Shown piece after piece: positions 8,948-18,525 of a stretch of DNA of 64,000 nt. Made by a program: the position numbers and the translations under genes. Source of the stretch: Flavobacterium anhuiense (GTDB lineage: Bacteria; Bacteroidota; Bacteroidia; Flavobacteriales; Flavobacteriaceae); the NCBI RefSeq assembly GCF_004151235.1, contig NZ_JUIV01000021.1:1-64000 (forward strand), given 5' to 3'. Within the stretch, counting starts at the first letter, position 1. Each line of letters begins with the position of its first letter. The notes under the pieces are model-generated. The model searched no databases and was not told the DNA's origin. It saw only the letters and a list, made by a program, of their open reading frames with translations.

Positions 8948-9529
8948 ATGATAGCACAGTTGCAGGGGAGATTAGTAGAAAAGAATCCTACAGAGGTTGT
9001 AATTGATTGTGGAGGAGTTGGTTATCAGGTGAATATATCGCTGCATACCTTCTCCTTAATTCCAAATTCTGAAAATATAAAATTGTATACGCATCTTCAA
9101 ATTAAAGAAGATGCGCATACTTTATATGGTTTTGTTGAAAAATCAGAACGTGAAATTTTTAGAATGCTCATTTCTGTTTCAGGAATTGGAGCCGGAATCG
9201 CAAGAACAATGCTTTCGTCTATAGAGCCAAAGCAAATTATAAATGCCATTGCATCTGGAGATGTGGGCATAATCCAGTCGATAAAAGGGATTGGAAACAA
9301 AACAGCACAAAGAGTTATACTGGATTTAAAGGAAAAAGTTGTTAAATTGTATAATATTGATGAAGTTTTTGCTGTTCAAAACAATAGAAACCGAGATGAA
9401 GCGTTATCTGCTCTAGAAGTTCTAGGTTTTGTGCGAAAAGCTTCTGAAAAAGTGGTAGACAGAATTGTAAAAGAAGATCCTGAAGCTACTGCTGAAACAA
9501 TTATCAAAAAGGCTTTAAAAAGCTTATAA
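8948..9529 (+). CDS. ruvA: Holliday junction branch migration protein RuvA
   Basis: The 193-residue protein is the DNA-binding subunit of the RuvAB branch migration complex. It starts MIAQLQGRLVEKNPTEVVID, the N-terminal OB fold. Two helix-hairpin-helix motifs follow: ISVSGIGAGIARTML and IKGIGNKTAQRVILDLKEK (about 75-130). The C-terminal 50 residues are the small three-helix domain that contacts RuvB (EALSALEVLGF). The length is normal. ruvB is not nearby. Its position directly before sprA is also found in F. johnsoniae-type genomes as far as I recall. Confidence 0.96.
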   Translation: MIAQLQGRLVEKNPTEVVIDCGGVGYQVNISLHTFSLIPNSENIKLYTHLQIKEDAHTLYGFVEKSEREIFRMLISVSGIGAGIARTMLSSIEPKQIINAIASGDVGIIQSIKGIGNKTAQRVILDLKEKVVKLYNIDEVFAVQNNRNRDEALSALEVLGFVRKASEKVVDRIVKEDPEATAETIIKKALKSL

Positions 9530-9554
9530 ATTTCATTTTATATAAAAGAATTCT

Positions 9555-12500
9555 ATGCGTAAAATTTGTATTTTGTTGCTGGTATTACTCTGCGGTAATG
9601 TTTTGCGCGCACAGGTTACACCGGTAACTCAAGATACAACTAAAACTCAGTTTTCAGTAGGAAAGATAGATATAGAAGACCCTCCAAGTGTACTTTCTGC
9701 ATATAGGTATGATCCTATTACAGATCGTTATATTTACACTACTTCGGTAGATGGTTTCTCTATCAATTACCCTTTAATTTTAACTCCAAAAGAATACGAA
9801 GATTTAGTTCTAAAAGAATCGAGACGAAATTATTTTAGAAAAAAATCGGATGCCATTGATGGCAAAAAAGCTGGTGCCGAAGCTGCCAAAAAAGATTTAT
9901 TGCCAAGATATTACATTAATTCGAGTTTGTTCGAAAGTATCTTTGGAAGTAATACTATAGATGTAAAGCCCACAGGATCAGTAGAAATGGATTTGGGTTT
10001 ACGGTATACTAAACAAGATAATCCTTCATTTTCTCCAAGAAACAGATCTTCCCTCACTTTTGATTTTGACCAAAGGATCAGTATGAGTTTAATGGGGAAA
10101 ATTGGAACCCGTCTTGAAGTAAATGCCAACTACGATACACAATCAACCTTTGCTTTTCAGAATTTGTTTAAACTGGCTTATACGCCTTCAGAAGACGATA
10201 TCGTTCAGAAAGTTGAGGTAGGTAATGTAAGCATGCCTTTAAACAGCACACTTATTCGCGGTGCTCAAAGTTTGTTTGGGGTCAAAGCGCAGTTACAATT
10301 TGGTAAGACAACGGTTACAGGAGTTTTCTCAGAACAAAAGTCTCAAACCAAAAGTATAGTCGCAGAAGGTGGAGGAACTGTCCAAAACTTTGATTTATTT
10401 GCTTTAGATTACGATAATGACCGACATTTCTTCTTATCGCAATACTTTAGGAATAAGTATGATGCTTCACTAAAAAATTATCCATTAATAGACAGCCGAG
10501 TTCAAGTTACAAGGATTGAAGTTTGGGTAACCAATAAGCAGAATAGAATAACGACAGGAAATAATAACTTAAGAAATATTATTGCGCTTCAGGATTTAGG
10601 AGAAGGTCAGGTTTCTGGTGTGCCAGACAACCAAGTGGTTGTAATTACAGATCCAACAGGTTTCTTTAATAATCCTATTGATTCTCCAACTGACAACACG
10701 AATAATAAATATGATCCAGGAGCAATTGGAAAAGCAGGAAGTTATTTAAATTCAAATATTAGAGAAATTGTAACAGCAAAATCAGGATTTAATAATGCTA
10801 ATACAAATGAAGGTACAGATTATTCTGTTCTAGAAAATGCAAGAAAATTAACTACGCAAGAATATACTTTTAATCCGCAGTTAGGTTATATTTCGTTACA
10901 ACAGCGTTTGGCTAATGACGAGATTTTGGCGGTAGCATTTGAATATACGGTTGGAGGAAAAGTGTACCAAGTTGGAGAATTTGGAAGTGATGGTGTAGAC
11001 GGAACTGTAGTTACAGGAAATAATAACGGAAATCAGGCAATCGTAACACAGAGTTTGGTGTTGAAAATGCTGAAAAGCAGTTTGACAAACGTTCAGAATC
11101 CAGTTTGGAACTTGATGATGAAAAACGTGTATCAAATTCCACAAGCTTATCAAATCAAACAAGAAGATTTCAGACTTAATATTCTTTATACAGATCCTTC
11201 GCCAATCAATTATATTACACCAGTTGACGGAACTCGTTTCCCAGATGATGATCCTGTAAATCCTGATCCAAACAATTATTATATTACAAAGACACCATTG
11301 TTAAATGTATTTAACTTAGATCAGTTAAACTATAACAATGATCCGCAAAAAGGTGGAGATGGTTTCTTTGATTACGTTCCGGGTGTAACGGTAGATGTGC
11401 AGAATGCACGAATTATCTTCACCACAAAAGAGCCTTTTGGAGAGCTTTTATTTAGAAAATTAAATACTAATTCTGGAGAAAGCTATAATGATCCATCTAC
11501 TTATAACCCGAACCAGAAGAAATATGTGTTTAGAAACATGTATAGAAATACTCAAGCGGGTGCTTTGCAGGATAGCGATAAAAACAAATTTTTATTAAGA
11601 GGAAAATATAAATCTTCAGGTAGTAACGGTATTCCAATTGGTGCCTTCAACGTTCCGCAAGGATCTGTGGTTGTAACGGCTGCAGGACGAGTGTTGGTAG
11701 AAGGTATAGATTATAGTGTAGATTATCAATTAGGAAGAGTGCAGATATTAGACCCTTCGCTTCAAGCTTCTAATACCCCGATCGAAGTTTCATTAGAAAA
11801 CAATTCGATCTTTGGACAGCAGACAAGACGATTCATGGGATTCAATATTGAACATAAAATTTCTGAAAAGTTTGTTGTTGGCGGTACTTTCTTAAAAATG
11901 ACGGAACGTCCTTTTACTCAAAAATCAAGCTATGGACAAGAATCTGTAAATAACACTATTTTTGGATTTAACGGAAATTACTCAACAGAAGTTCCATTTT
12001 TAACAAGATTAGCCAATAAGTTACCAAATATAGATACAGATGTTCCTTCTAATCTTTCGATTCGTGGGGAAGTGGCATTTTTGAAACCAGATGCTCCTAA
12101 AGCAAGTGATTTTGAGGGCGAGGCTACTATTTATATCGACGATTTTGAAGGTACTCAGACCACAATCGATATGAGATCTGCTTATGCATGGAGTTTGGCT
12201 TCGACGCCATTTATTAATTCGGCTAACGATAATACTTTTAACGCTAATTCAAATACGCTAGAGTACGGTTACAAACGTGCGAAATTGTCTTGGTATACGA
12301 TTGACCCGATTTTCTATACTTCAAAACCATCTGGAATCTCAAATGATGATTTATCATTAAATACAACAAGAAGAATATATAGTAAAGAGCTCTACCCAAA
12401 TACAGATATTGCGCAAGGGCAGATTCAAGTGGTAAATACTTTAGATTTGACGTATTATCCATCAGATAGAGGGCCATATAATAATAACCCTAATTTTGCT

Positions 12501-15500
12501 TCGAGTAATCCTGCAACAAATTTTGGAGGTATTATGCGCGCACTGAACTCTACTAACTTTGAGCAGGGTAATGTCGAATATATTCAATTTTGGGTATTGG
12601 ATCCTTATGTTGGTAATGGACAGGCTCAAGGTACTAACAGCGGAAAAATTTATTTCAATTTAGGTGAAGTTTCGGAAGACGTTTTAAAAGACGGAAGAAA
12701 ACAATACGAAAATGGTTTAGGTCCAGATCAGGTTATGGTAAACCCACGACCAATTTGGGGAGACGTTCCTGCATCTCAATCCTTGATTTATGCATTTGAT
12801 ACCAATCCGGATAATCGTAAGAATCAGGATGTCGGTTTAGATGGTTTGCCAGATGCAAAAGAAGGATCGGTTTATAACAACTATGCAGGAGAGTCGGATC
12901 CTGCAGCAGATAATTATACGTACTTTTTAAATACAGAAGGAGACGTTTTACAGCGTTATAAAAAATACAACGGAACAGAAGGAAACTCAGCTGTAAGCGT
13001 TGATGATCCAAACCGTGGTTCTACAACTCTTCCAGACGTTGAAGATATCAATCGTGACAATACCATGAGTACAATCAATGCATATTATGAATATAGTATT
13101 GATGTGAGACCAGGCATGCAGGTTGGAGAAAATTATATCACAGATATTAGAGAAGTTCAGAACGTAGAACTTCCGAATGGAGGTTCAACCAATGCAAGAT
13201 GGATTCAATTTAAAATTCCAGTTTCTAAACCTCAAAATACCATCGGAAATATTACCGACTTTAGATCGATTCGTTTCATGCGTATGTTTATGACTGGATT
13301 TAATGATCAAATGACAGTTCGTTTTGGAGCTTTAGATTTAGTTAGAGGAGAATGGAGAAAATACACAGGGACGTTAGATGCAAACGATACAAATCCTGAT
13401 GATGACGGGACTCAATTTGATGTCGCAGCGGTAAATATTCAAGAAAACGGTACAAAATGTCCTGTAAACTATGTTATTCCGCCAGGAGTTCAAAGAGAAC
13501 AATTGTACAATAACAATACAATCATTAACCAAAATGAGCAGTCTTTGGCAATTCGAATTGGAGGTTCAGGATTAGAATATCAAGATTCTAGAGCAGTTTT
13601 CAAAAATGTAAGTGTTGATATGCGTCAGTACAAAAAATTGAAAATGTTCCTTCATGCGGAATCGCTTCCAAATGAAAATCAGCTTTTGGATGATGAGATG
13701 ATCGGATTTATTCGTTTCGGTAATGATTTTACGCAAAACTTTTATCAAGTAGAGATTCCGTTAAAAGTAACAAGAACAGGCGGATCTTGTACCATCAGCG
13801 CAGATCAGGTTTGGATGGACGAAAATAGTATTGATGTCGCGTTAGAGTTGTTGACAAGAATGAAAATCTTAGCAATGAAGATTGATCCCAATGATCCAAT
13901 TAGGGATGTTAATGGAATTTATTATCCAGATCGAGATCCATCTGTTAAAGGAGGTGACCAAGACAGTAAATTAACTTTAGGTATTAAAGGAAATCCGAAT
14001 TTTGGTTTAGTTCGAAATCTAATGGTCGGAGTAAAAAGTGCGGCAAACCATAAAGATATTATGGGAGAAGTTTGGTTTAACGAACTTCGTATGTCTGATT
14101 TGGAAAACAAGGGTGGTATGGCTGCATTACTGAATGTAGATACCAATATGGCCGATTTAATGACATTGTCTGCTTCTGGTAAAAAGAGCACTATTGGTTT
14201 TGGTTCTCTTGAACAAGGTGCCAACGAGAGAGATCGTGAAGATATTCAGCAGTATAACATTGTAACGAACATAAATTTAGGAAAGTTGCTGCCTCCAAAA
14301 TGGGGTATTAATCTTCCGTTCAATTATGCTATCGGAGAAGAGGTTATTACGCCAGAATACGATCCGTTTAATCAGGATATCAAGTTAGATCAATTGATTA
14401 AAGAGACTACAGATCCAGCAGAAAAAGAAAATATTAGAACGCGTGCAGTTGATTATACTAAGCGTAGAAGCATCAATTTTATTGGAGTAAGAAAAGATAG
14501 AGCGCCAGAGAAGAAACCTCATGTTTATGATGTAGAAAACTTTACTTTTTCTCAATCATACAATCAGGTAGAAAGGCACGATTATGAAGTGGAGAATTAT
14601 AATGATGAACAGTCTAATACAGCCGTAAATTATGCTTATACTTTCCAGCCAAAAGAAGTAGTTCCGTTTAAGCAAACCCAATTCATGAAAAAGAGCGATT
14701 ATTGGAAAATGCTAAGCGACTTTAACTTTAATTATCTTCCTTCAAATATTTCGTTTAATACTAACATTTTAAGACAAAGCAACCGTCAACAGTACAGACA
14801 GGTTGAAAACGTAGAAGGTATTGGGCTTGATCCGCTTTACAGAAGAAATTTTGCATTCAATTACCAATATGGTTTCGGATTTAATTTGACAAAATCATTA
14901 AAACTGAACTATACAGCAGCGTCTAATAATATTGTTAGAAACTTCTTGAATGATGATAATACGCCAAAAGCAGATTTTAATATTTGGGATGATTATTTTG
15001 ATATCGGTATACCAAATCAGCATTTGCAGCAATTGGTTCTGAATTATGATATTCCAATTAATAAAATTCCAATATTTAGTTTTGTAAAAGCGACTTATTC
15101 GTATACAGCCGATTATAATTGGCAGAGATCGTCAACTGCTATGTCTCAGTATATTGATGAAAATGGAATGTCTTGGGATTTAGGAAATACGGTTCAAAAT
15201 GCTAATTCAAACACGTTTTCAACAACGTTGAATATGAATACGCTTTATAAATATTTGGGTCTGACACCGGGGGCAAAACCAGCAAAAGCAAAACCTGCAG
15301 CACCGCCAAAACCAGGTGAGAAAATTGTAAATACAGCTAAACCTGTTACAAGCAGTAGTCCTTTTTATGATGGTTTGATTGGAGTGTTGACAAGTATTAA
15401 AAACGTTCAGATAAACTATACCAAAAACAGCGGAACGGTTTTACCGGGTTATATTCCTGGTGTAGGTTTCTTTGGAACTTCTAAACCTTCGTTAGGATTC

Positions 15501-16805
15501 GTATTTGGTAGTCAGGATGATGTGCGTTATGAAGCGGCGAAAAACGGATGGCTAACCAGTTACCAGAATTTCAATCAGAACTTCACGCAGGTAAGCAACA
15601 AACTTTTGAAAGTGACAGCAAATATAGATCTACTGCCAGATTTAAAAATTGATTTGGCTATGGATCGCGCTTATTCTGAAAATTCATCAGAGCAATATAG
15701 TGTGGATCCTGCAACAAATCAATATGTGCCACTATCTCCATATACGTATGGAATGTTCTCTATTTCGACGGTATTGATTAAGACAGCTTTTTCAACCAGT
15801 ACAGAAACTCAATCGTCTGCATTTGATGATTTTAGAAATAACCGTTTGATTATTGCAAATCGTTTAGCAGAAGATCATTATGGGCCAGGAGCAGCGATTC
15901 CTAGATATGATGCGAGTACGTTACCTCCAGAAAATCCAAACGCACCTTTGGAGGATCTTTCAAATCCAAAAAACAGTGAGCGTATAATAATCCAGTCAAA
16001 CGATGGCTATCCAGTGGGTTATAGTAAAAGTAATCAAGCAGTTTTGCTTCCTTCATTTATGGCAGCTTATACAGGTGCAGATGCTTCAAAGAGCTCGACA
16101 GGTATTTTTAGAAATTTTCCTATCCCGAACTGGAGTGTGAAGTATAATGGTTTAATGCGTTATAAATATTTTAAAGATCATTTTAGACGTTTTTCATTAC
16201 AGCACAATTATAGAGCATCTTATACGATTAGCCAGTTTAGGTCTAATTTTGATTATTATGAAAATCCAGATGGGAAGGATGTAAACTCAAACTTCTTCAA
16301 TAAAACGATTATGTCTAATGCCAACTTAGTGGAACAGTTTAGTCCGCTTCTTAGAGTTGATTTTGAGCTGAAAAATTCGTTCCGTTTATTGACAGAGGTT
16401 AAAAAAGATCGTGCTTTGTCTATGAGTTTTGATAATAATTTGTTGACAGAAGTTAGAGGAGTAGAGTACGTTGTAGGAGTAGGATATCGTTTTAAAGACG
16501 TAATTATTTCATCAAGATTGGCAGATAATCCAACTGGAATTATTAAAAGTGATATCAACATAAAAGCCGATTTTTCATATAGAAATAATGAAACTCTGGT
16601 TCGCTATTTAGATTACGATAATAATCAGCTGGCAGCAGGACAGAATATCTGGACGTTGAAATTGACAGCAGATTATGCTTTCAGTAAAAACTTAACAGCA
16701 ATATTCTATTATGACCATTCGTTCTCGAAAGCAGTTATTTCGACTTCTTTCCCTTTAACGAATATCAGATCAGGTTTCACACTTCGTTATAATTTCGGAA
16801 ATTAA
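9555..16805 (+). CDS. sprA: Type IX secretion translocon protein SprA
   Basis: At 2416 residues this is the largest gene in the window and matches the usual size of SprA/Sov proteins. A signal peptide ends near LRAQ (about residue 19). The rest is a very long series of beta-strands typical of the giant outer-membrane barrel, with the conserved segment EATIYIDDFEGTQTTIDMR near the middle and a final strand ending RYNFGN. SprA is the conducting barrel of the T9SS and is needed for secretion and gliding in F. johnsoniae. It would export the adhesin at the left edge of the window. A proline/alanine/lysine-rich loop (AKPAKAKPAAPPKPGEK, about residue 1910) is a local low-complexity insert. The frame is intact. 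Confidence 0.95.
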   Translation: MRKICILLLVLLCGNVLRAQVTPVTQDTTKTQFSVGKIDIEDPPSVLSAYRYDPITDRYIYTTSVDGFSINYPLILTPKEYEDLVLKESRRNYFRKKSDAIDGKKAGAEAAKKDLLPRYYINSSLFESIFGSNTIDVKPTGSVEMDLGLRYTKQDNPSFSPRNRSSLTFDFDQRISMSLMGKIGTRLEVNANYDTQSTFAFQNLFKLAYTPSEDDIVQKVEVGNVSMPLNSTLIRGAQSLFGVKAQLQFGKTTVTGVFSEQKSQTKSIVAEGGGTVQNFDLFALDYDNDRHFFLSQYFRNKYDASLKNYPLIDSRVQVTRIEVWVTNKQNRITTGNNNLRNIIALQDLGEGQVSGVPDNQVVVITDPTGFFNNPIDSPTDNTNNKYDPGAIGKAGSYLNSNIREIVTAKSGFNNANTNEGTDYSVLENARKLTTQEYTFNPQLGYISLQQRLANDEILAVAFEYTVGGKVYQVGEFGSDGVDGTVVTGNNNGNQAIVTQSLVLKMLKSSLTNVQNPVWNLMMKNVYQIPQAYQIKQEDFRLNILYTDPSPINYITPVDGTRFPDDDPVNPDPNNYYITKTPLLNVFNLDQLNYNNDPQKGGDGFFDYVPGVTVDVQNARIIFTTKEPFGELLFRKLNTNSGESYNDPSTYNPNQKKYVFRNMYRNTQAGALQDSDKNKFLLRGKYKSSGSNGIPIGAFNVPQGSVVVTAAGRVLVEGIDYSVDYQLGRVQILDPSLQASNTPIEVSLENNSIFGQQTRRFMGFNIEHKISEKFVVGGTFLKMTERPFTQKSSYGQESVNNTIFGFNGNYSTEVPFLTRLANKLPNIDTDVPSNLSIRGEVAFLKPDAPKASDFEGEATIYIDDFEGTQTTIDMRSAYAWSLASTPFINSANDNTFNANSNTLEYGYKRAKLSWYTIDPIFYTSKPSGISNDDLSLNTTRRIYSKELYPNTDIAQGQIQVVNTLDLTYYPSDRGPYNNNPNFASSNPATNFGGIMRALNSTNFEQGNVEYIQFWVLDPYVGNGQAQGTNSGKIYFNLGEVSEDVLKDGRKQYENGLGPDQVMVNPRPIWGDVPASQSLIYAFDTNPDNRKNQDVGLDGLPDAKEGSVYNNYAGESDPAADNYTYFLNTEGDVLQRYKKYNGTEGNSAVSVDDPNRGSTTLPDVEDINRDNTMSTINAYYEYSIDVRPGMQVGENYITDIREVQNVELPNGGSTNARWIQFKIPVSKPQNTIGNITDFRSIRFMRMFMTGFNDQMTVRFGALDLVRGEWRKYTGTLDANDTNPDDDGTQFDVAAVNIQENGTKCPVNYVIPPGVQREQLYNNNTIINQNEQSLAIRIGGSGLEYQDSRAVFKNVSVDMRQYKKLKMFLHAESLPNENQLLDDEMIGFIRFGNDFTQNFYQVEIPLKVTRTGGSCTISADQVWMDENSIDVALELLTRMKILAMKIDPNDPIRDVNGIYYPDRDPSVKGGDQDSKLTLGIKGNPNFGLVRNLMVGVKSAANHKDIMGEVWFNELRMSDLENKGGMAALLNVDTNMADLMTLSASGKKSTIGFGSLEQGANERDREDIQQYNIVTNINLGKLLPPKWGINLPFNYAIGEEVITPEYDPFNQDIKLDQLIKETTDPAEKENIRTRAVDYTKRRSINFIGVRKDRAPEKKPHVYDVENFTFSQSYNQVERHDYEVENYNDEQSNTAVNYAYTFQPKEVVPFKQTQFMKKSDYWKMLSDFNFNYLPSNISFNTNILRQSNRQQYRQVENVEGIGLDPLYRRNFAFNYQYGFGFNLTKSLKLNYTAASNNIVRNFLNDDNTPKADFNIWDDYFDIGIPNQHLQQLVLNYDIPINKIPIFSFVKATYSYTADYNWQRSSTAMSQYIDENGMSWDLGNTVQNANSNTFSTTLNMNTLYKYLGLTPGAKPAKAKPAAPPKPGEKIVNTAKPVTSSSPFYDGLIGVLTSIKNVQINYTKNSGTVLPGYIPGVGFFGTSKPSLGFVFGSQDDVRYEAAKNGWLTSYQNFNQNFTQVSNKLLKVTANIDLLPDLKIDLAMDRAYSENSSEQYSVDPATNQYVPLSPYTYGMFSISTVLIKTAFSTSTETQSSAFDDFRNNRLIIANRLAEDHYGPGAAIPRYDASTLPPENPNAPLEDLSNPKNSERIIIQSNDGYPVGYSKSNQAVLLPSFMAAYTGADASKSSTGIFRNFPIPNWSVKYNGLMRYKYFKDHFRRFSLQHNYRASYTISQFRSNFDYYENPDGKDVNSNFFNKTIMSNANLVEQFSPLLRVDFELKNSFRLLTEVKKDRALSMSFDNNLLTEVRGVEYVVGVGYRFKDVIISSRLADNPTGIIKSDINIKADFSYRNNETLVRYLDYDNNQLAAGQNIWTLKLTADYAFSKNLTAIFYYDHSFSKAVISTSFPLTNIRSGFTLRYNFGN

Positions 16806-16842
16806 ATTTGAGTTTCTAAACTAAATTTTATTAGAAGATTAT

Positions 16843-16850
16843 TACATTTG
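16843..16850 (+). promoter_or_regulatory. Promoter -7 element of gcvH
   Basis: TACATTTG matches TAnnTTTG and lies 41 bases before the gcvH ATG, in the 86-base gap after sprA. It separates gcvH-vanZ transcription from sprA. Confidence 0.6.
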
Positions 16851-16891
16851 TGGCTTAAATTTTAAACAATCAATTTTCAAACACAACTATT

Positions 16892-17272
16892 ATGAGCATA
16901 CCAGCAAATTTAAAGTACACAAAAGATCACGAATGGGTTAGCATCGAAGGTGATGTTGCAACAGTGGGAATTACTCATTTTGCACAAAAAGAGTTAGGAG
17001 ATATCGTGTATGTTGAAGTAGAAACTTTAGATCAGACACTTTCAAAAGATGAGGTTTTTGGAACTGTTGAAGCTGTAAAAACAGTTTCTGATTTATTCTT
17101 ACCATTATCAGGAGAAATCATTGCGTTTAATGATGATTTAGAAAGTGCTCCTGAAACAGTAAACTCAGATCCTTACGGAGCTGGATGGATGATTAAAATA
17201 AAAATTGCTGATGCATCAGAAATCGATTCTTTATTGTCTGATGAAGCTTATAAAAATTTAATCGGTGCCTAA
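16892..17272 (+). CDS. gcvH: Glycine cleavage system H protein
   Basis: The 126-residue lipoyl carrier shuttles the methylamine group between the P and T proteins of the glycine cleavage system. It begins with NLKYTKDHEW, contains GITHFAQKELGDIVYVE and has the lipoylation segment GTVEAVKTVSD with Lys63 as the modified residue. Length is normal for the family. The P and T genes are not in the window. The gene overlaps the following VanZ-like gene by 8 bases. Confidence 0.97.
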   Translation: MSIPANLKYTKDHEWVSIEGDVATVGITHFAQKELGDIVYVEVETLDQTLSKDEVFGTVEAVKTVSDLFLPLSGEIIAFNDDLESAPETVNSDPYGAGWMIKIKIADASEIDSLLSDEAYKNLIGA

Positions 17273-17648
17273 ACAACTCTTATTAATTTGGGCAATTATC
17301 TGCTCTGGAATCATTACTTATTTTTGCTTGACAGATTCTAGTAATATACCAGCGGTTAATTTTCCAAGTATTGATAAAATTGTACATTTCTGTTTTCATT
17401 TTGGATTCACCATTTCTTGGATTTTATTTTTCAAGAAAGAATTAAAAGGAAAAGATGCGGATGATTATAAAGCTTATTTGATTTCGTTTATATTTTCTGT
17501 TTTTTTTGGAATTACAATCGAAATTCTTCAAAGTGCCCTTACGCTAACAAGAGCTTCAGATGTTACAGACGTTTTGGCAAATGCGCTTGGAGCAGTTGTG
17601 GCAGTTTTCTCAGCAATAGGATTTAAAAAGCAAATCGATAAAATATAA
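17265..17648 (+). CDS. VanZ-like family membrane protein
   Basis: The 127-residue protein has a GTG start inside the end of gcvH. It has about four hydrophobic segments and the VanZ-like features DKIVHFCFHFGFT near residue 35 and GITIEILQ ... RASDVTDVLANALGA near 85-110. The acidic and histidine residues of these motifs are conserved in the family, whose function is not well defined; VanZ itself gives teicoplanin resistance, but most members are not resistance genes. Translational coupling to gcvH is suggested by the overlap. A terminator follows at 17655. Confidence 0.85.
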   Translation: MPKQLLLIWAIICSGIITYFCLTDSSNIPAVNFPSIDKIVHFCFHFGFTISWILFFKKELKGKDADDYKAYLISFIFSVFFGITIEILQSALTLTRASDVTDVLANALGAVVAVFSAIGFKKQIDKI

Positions 17649-17654
17649 TTTTAG

Positions 17655-17677
17655 AAACCCACTTCGGTGGGTTTTTT
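17655..17677 (+). terminator. Rho-independent terminator after the VanZ-like gene
   Basis: Stem AAACCCAC (17655-17662), stable TTCG tetraloop, complement GTGGGTTT (17667-17674) and T residues. It begins 7 bases after the stop codon. Confidence 0.9.
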
Positions 17678-17727
17678 ATTACAAGAAAATCAAGCGTTTA
17701 AAAGCTATGTTTTTTCAATATAAAATG

Positions 17728-17735
17728 TACTTTTG
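17728..17735 (+). promoter_or_regulatory. Promoter -7 element of deoC
   Basis: TACTTTTG fits TAnnTTTG exactly. It overlaps the TTG at 17733 that would begin the longest deoC frame, so that codon cannot be in the mRNA. The start must be the ATG at 17763. Confidence 0.65.
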
Positions 17736-17762
17736 TGCTGGTTTCCTGCAACTTCTATCAAA

Positions 17763-18506
17763 ATGAATGTAAAGCAATATTTGGACTCAACGTATTTAAA
17801 AACTGCATCGCAAGCTGGTCTTTCGGAAGCAGAAAATACTATTGTAGTCAAAAATGCAATTGCCGAAGCAATTCAAGAAGGTTTCAAACTAATTATGATT
17901 CGCCCAGAATATGTAGCTTTGGCCAAACAAATGATAGCAGAAGCCAATTCTGTCCTATTAGTCGGAACAGTGATTGATTTTCCGGAAGGGAAGTCAAGTT
18001 TGGAAGATAAGATTAAAGAAGCAAATGAAGCCATAGCCAACGGAGCTGACGATCTAGACTTTGTCTGCAACTATGAAGCATTCAAAAATGGCGATCTCGA
18101 TTTAGTAAAAAAAGAAATCCTGATCGGAACACAAATTGGATTGGCAAACGATAAAACAGTAAAATGGATTATTGAAGTTGCAGCTTTAACAGATAAAGAA
18201 ATTATTCAGCTATCTGCCTTAATAAAACATGTTGTAGTATCTAATTTTAAAGAAGATGATTTTGAATCTGTTTTTGTGAAATCGTCTACTGGTTTTTATA
18301 AAACAGAAAATGATCTTCCAAATGGAGCAACGGTTCCATCAATAATTATGATGCTCGAAAATGCTTCACCGCTATCGATAAAAGCAGCCGGCGGAGTCCG
18401 TTCATTTGAAGAAGCAGCTGAGATGATTCGTTTAGGAGTAAAACGTATCGGAACTTCAGCAGCAAAAGCAATTGCAAACGGAGAAATATCCCCAAATCAA
18501 TATTAA
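17763..18506 (+). CDS. deoC: Deoxyribose-phosphate aldolase
   Basis: DeoC splits 2-deoxy-D-ribose 5-phosphate into glyceraldehyde 3-phosphate and acetaldehyde in deoxynucleoside breakdown. From the ATG at 17763 the protein has 247 residues and begins MNVKQYLDSTYLK, as in relatives. The longer frame from a TTG at 17733 is rejected because a promoter -7 motif overlaps it. It has the Schiff-base lysine K173 in FVKSSTGF, the second active lysine K207 in SIKAAGGVRS, and DFPEGKSSLEDK near residue 72. The remB-like gene follows after 19 bases, so both are likely co-transcribed. Confidence 0.95.
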   Translation: MNVKQYLDSTYLKTASQAGLSEAENTIVVKNAIAEAIQEGFKLIMIRPEYVALAKQMIAEANSVLLVGTVIDFPEGKSSLEDKIKEANEAIANGADDLDFVCNYEAFKNGDLDLVKKEILIGTQIGLANDKTVKWIIEVAALTDKEIIQLSALIKHVVVSNFKEDDFESVFVKSSTGFYKTENDLPNGATVPSIIMMLENASPLSIKAAGGVRSFEEAAEMIRLGVKRIGTSAAKAIANGEISPNQY

Positions 18507-18525
18507 ATAAATACCCAAATTTTAA

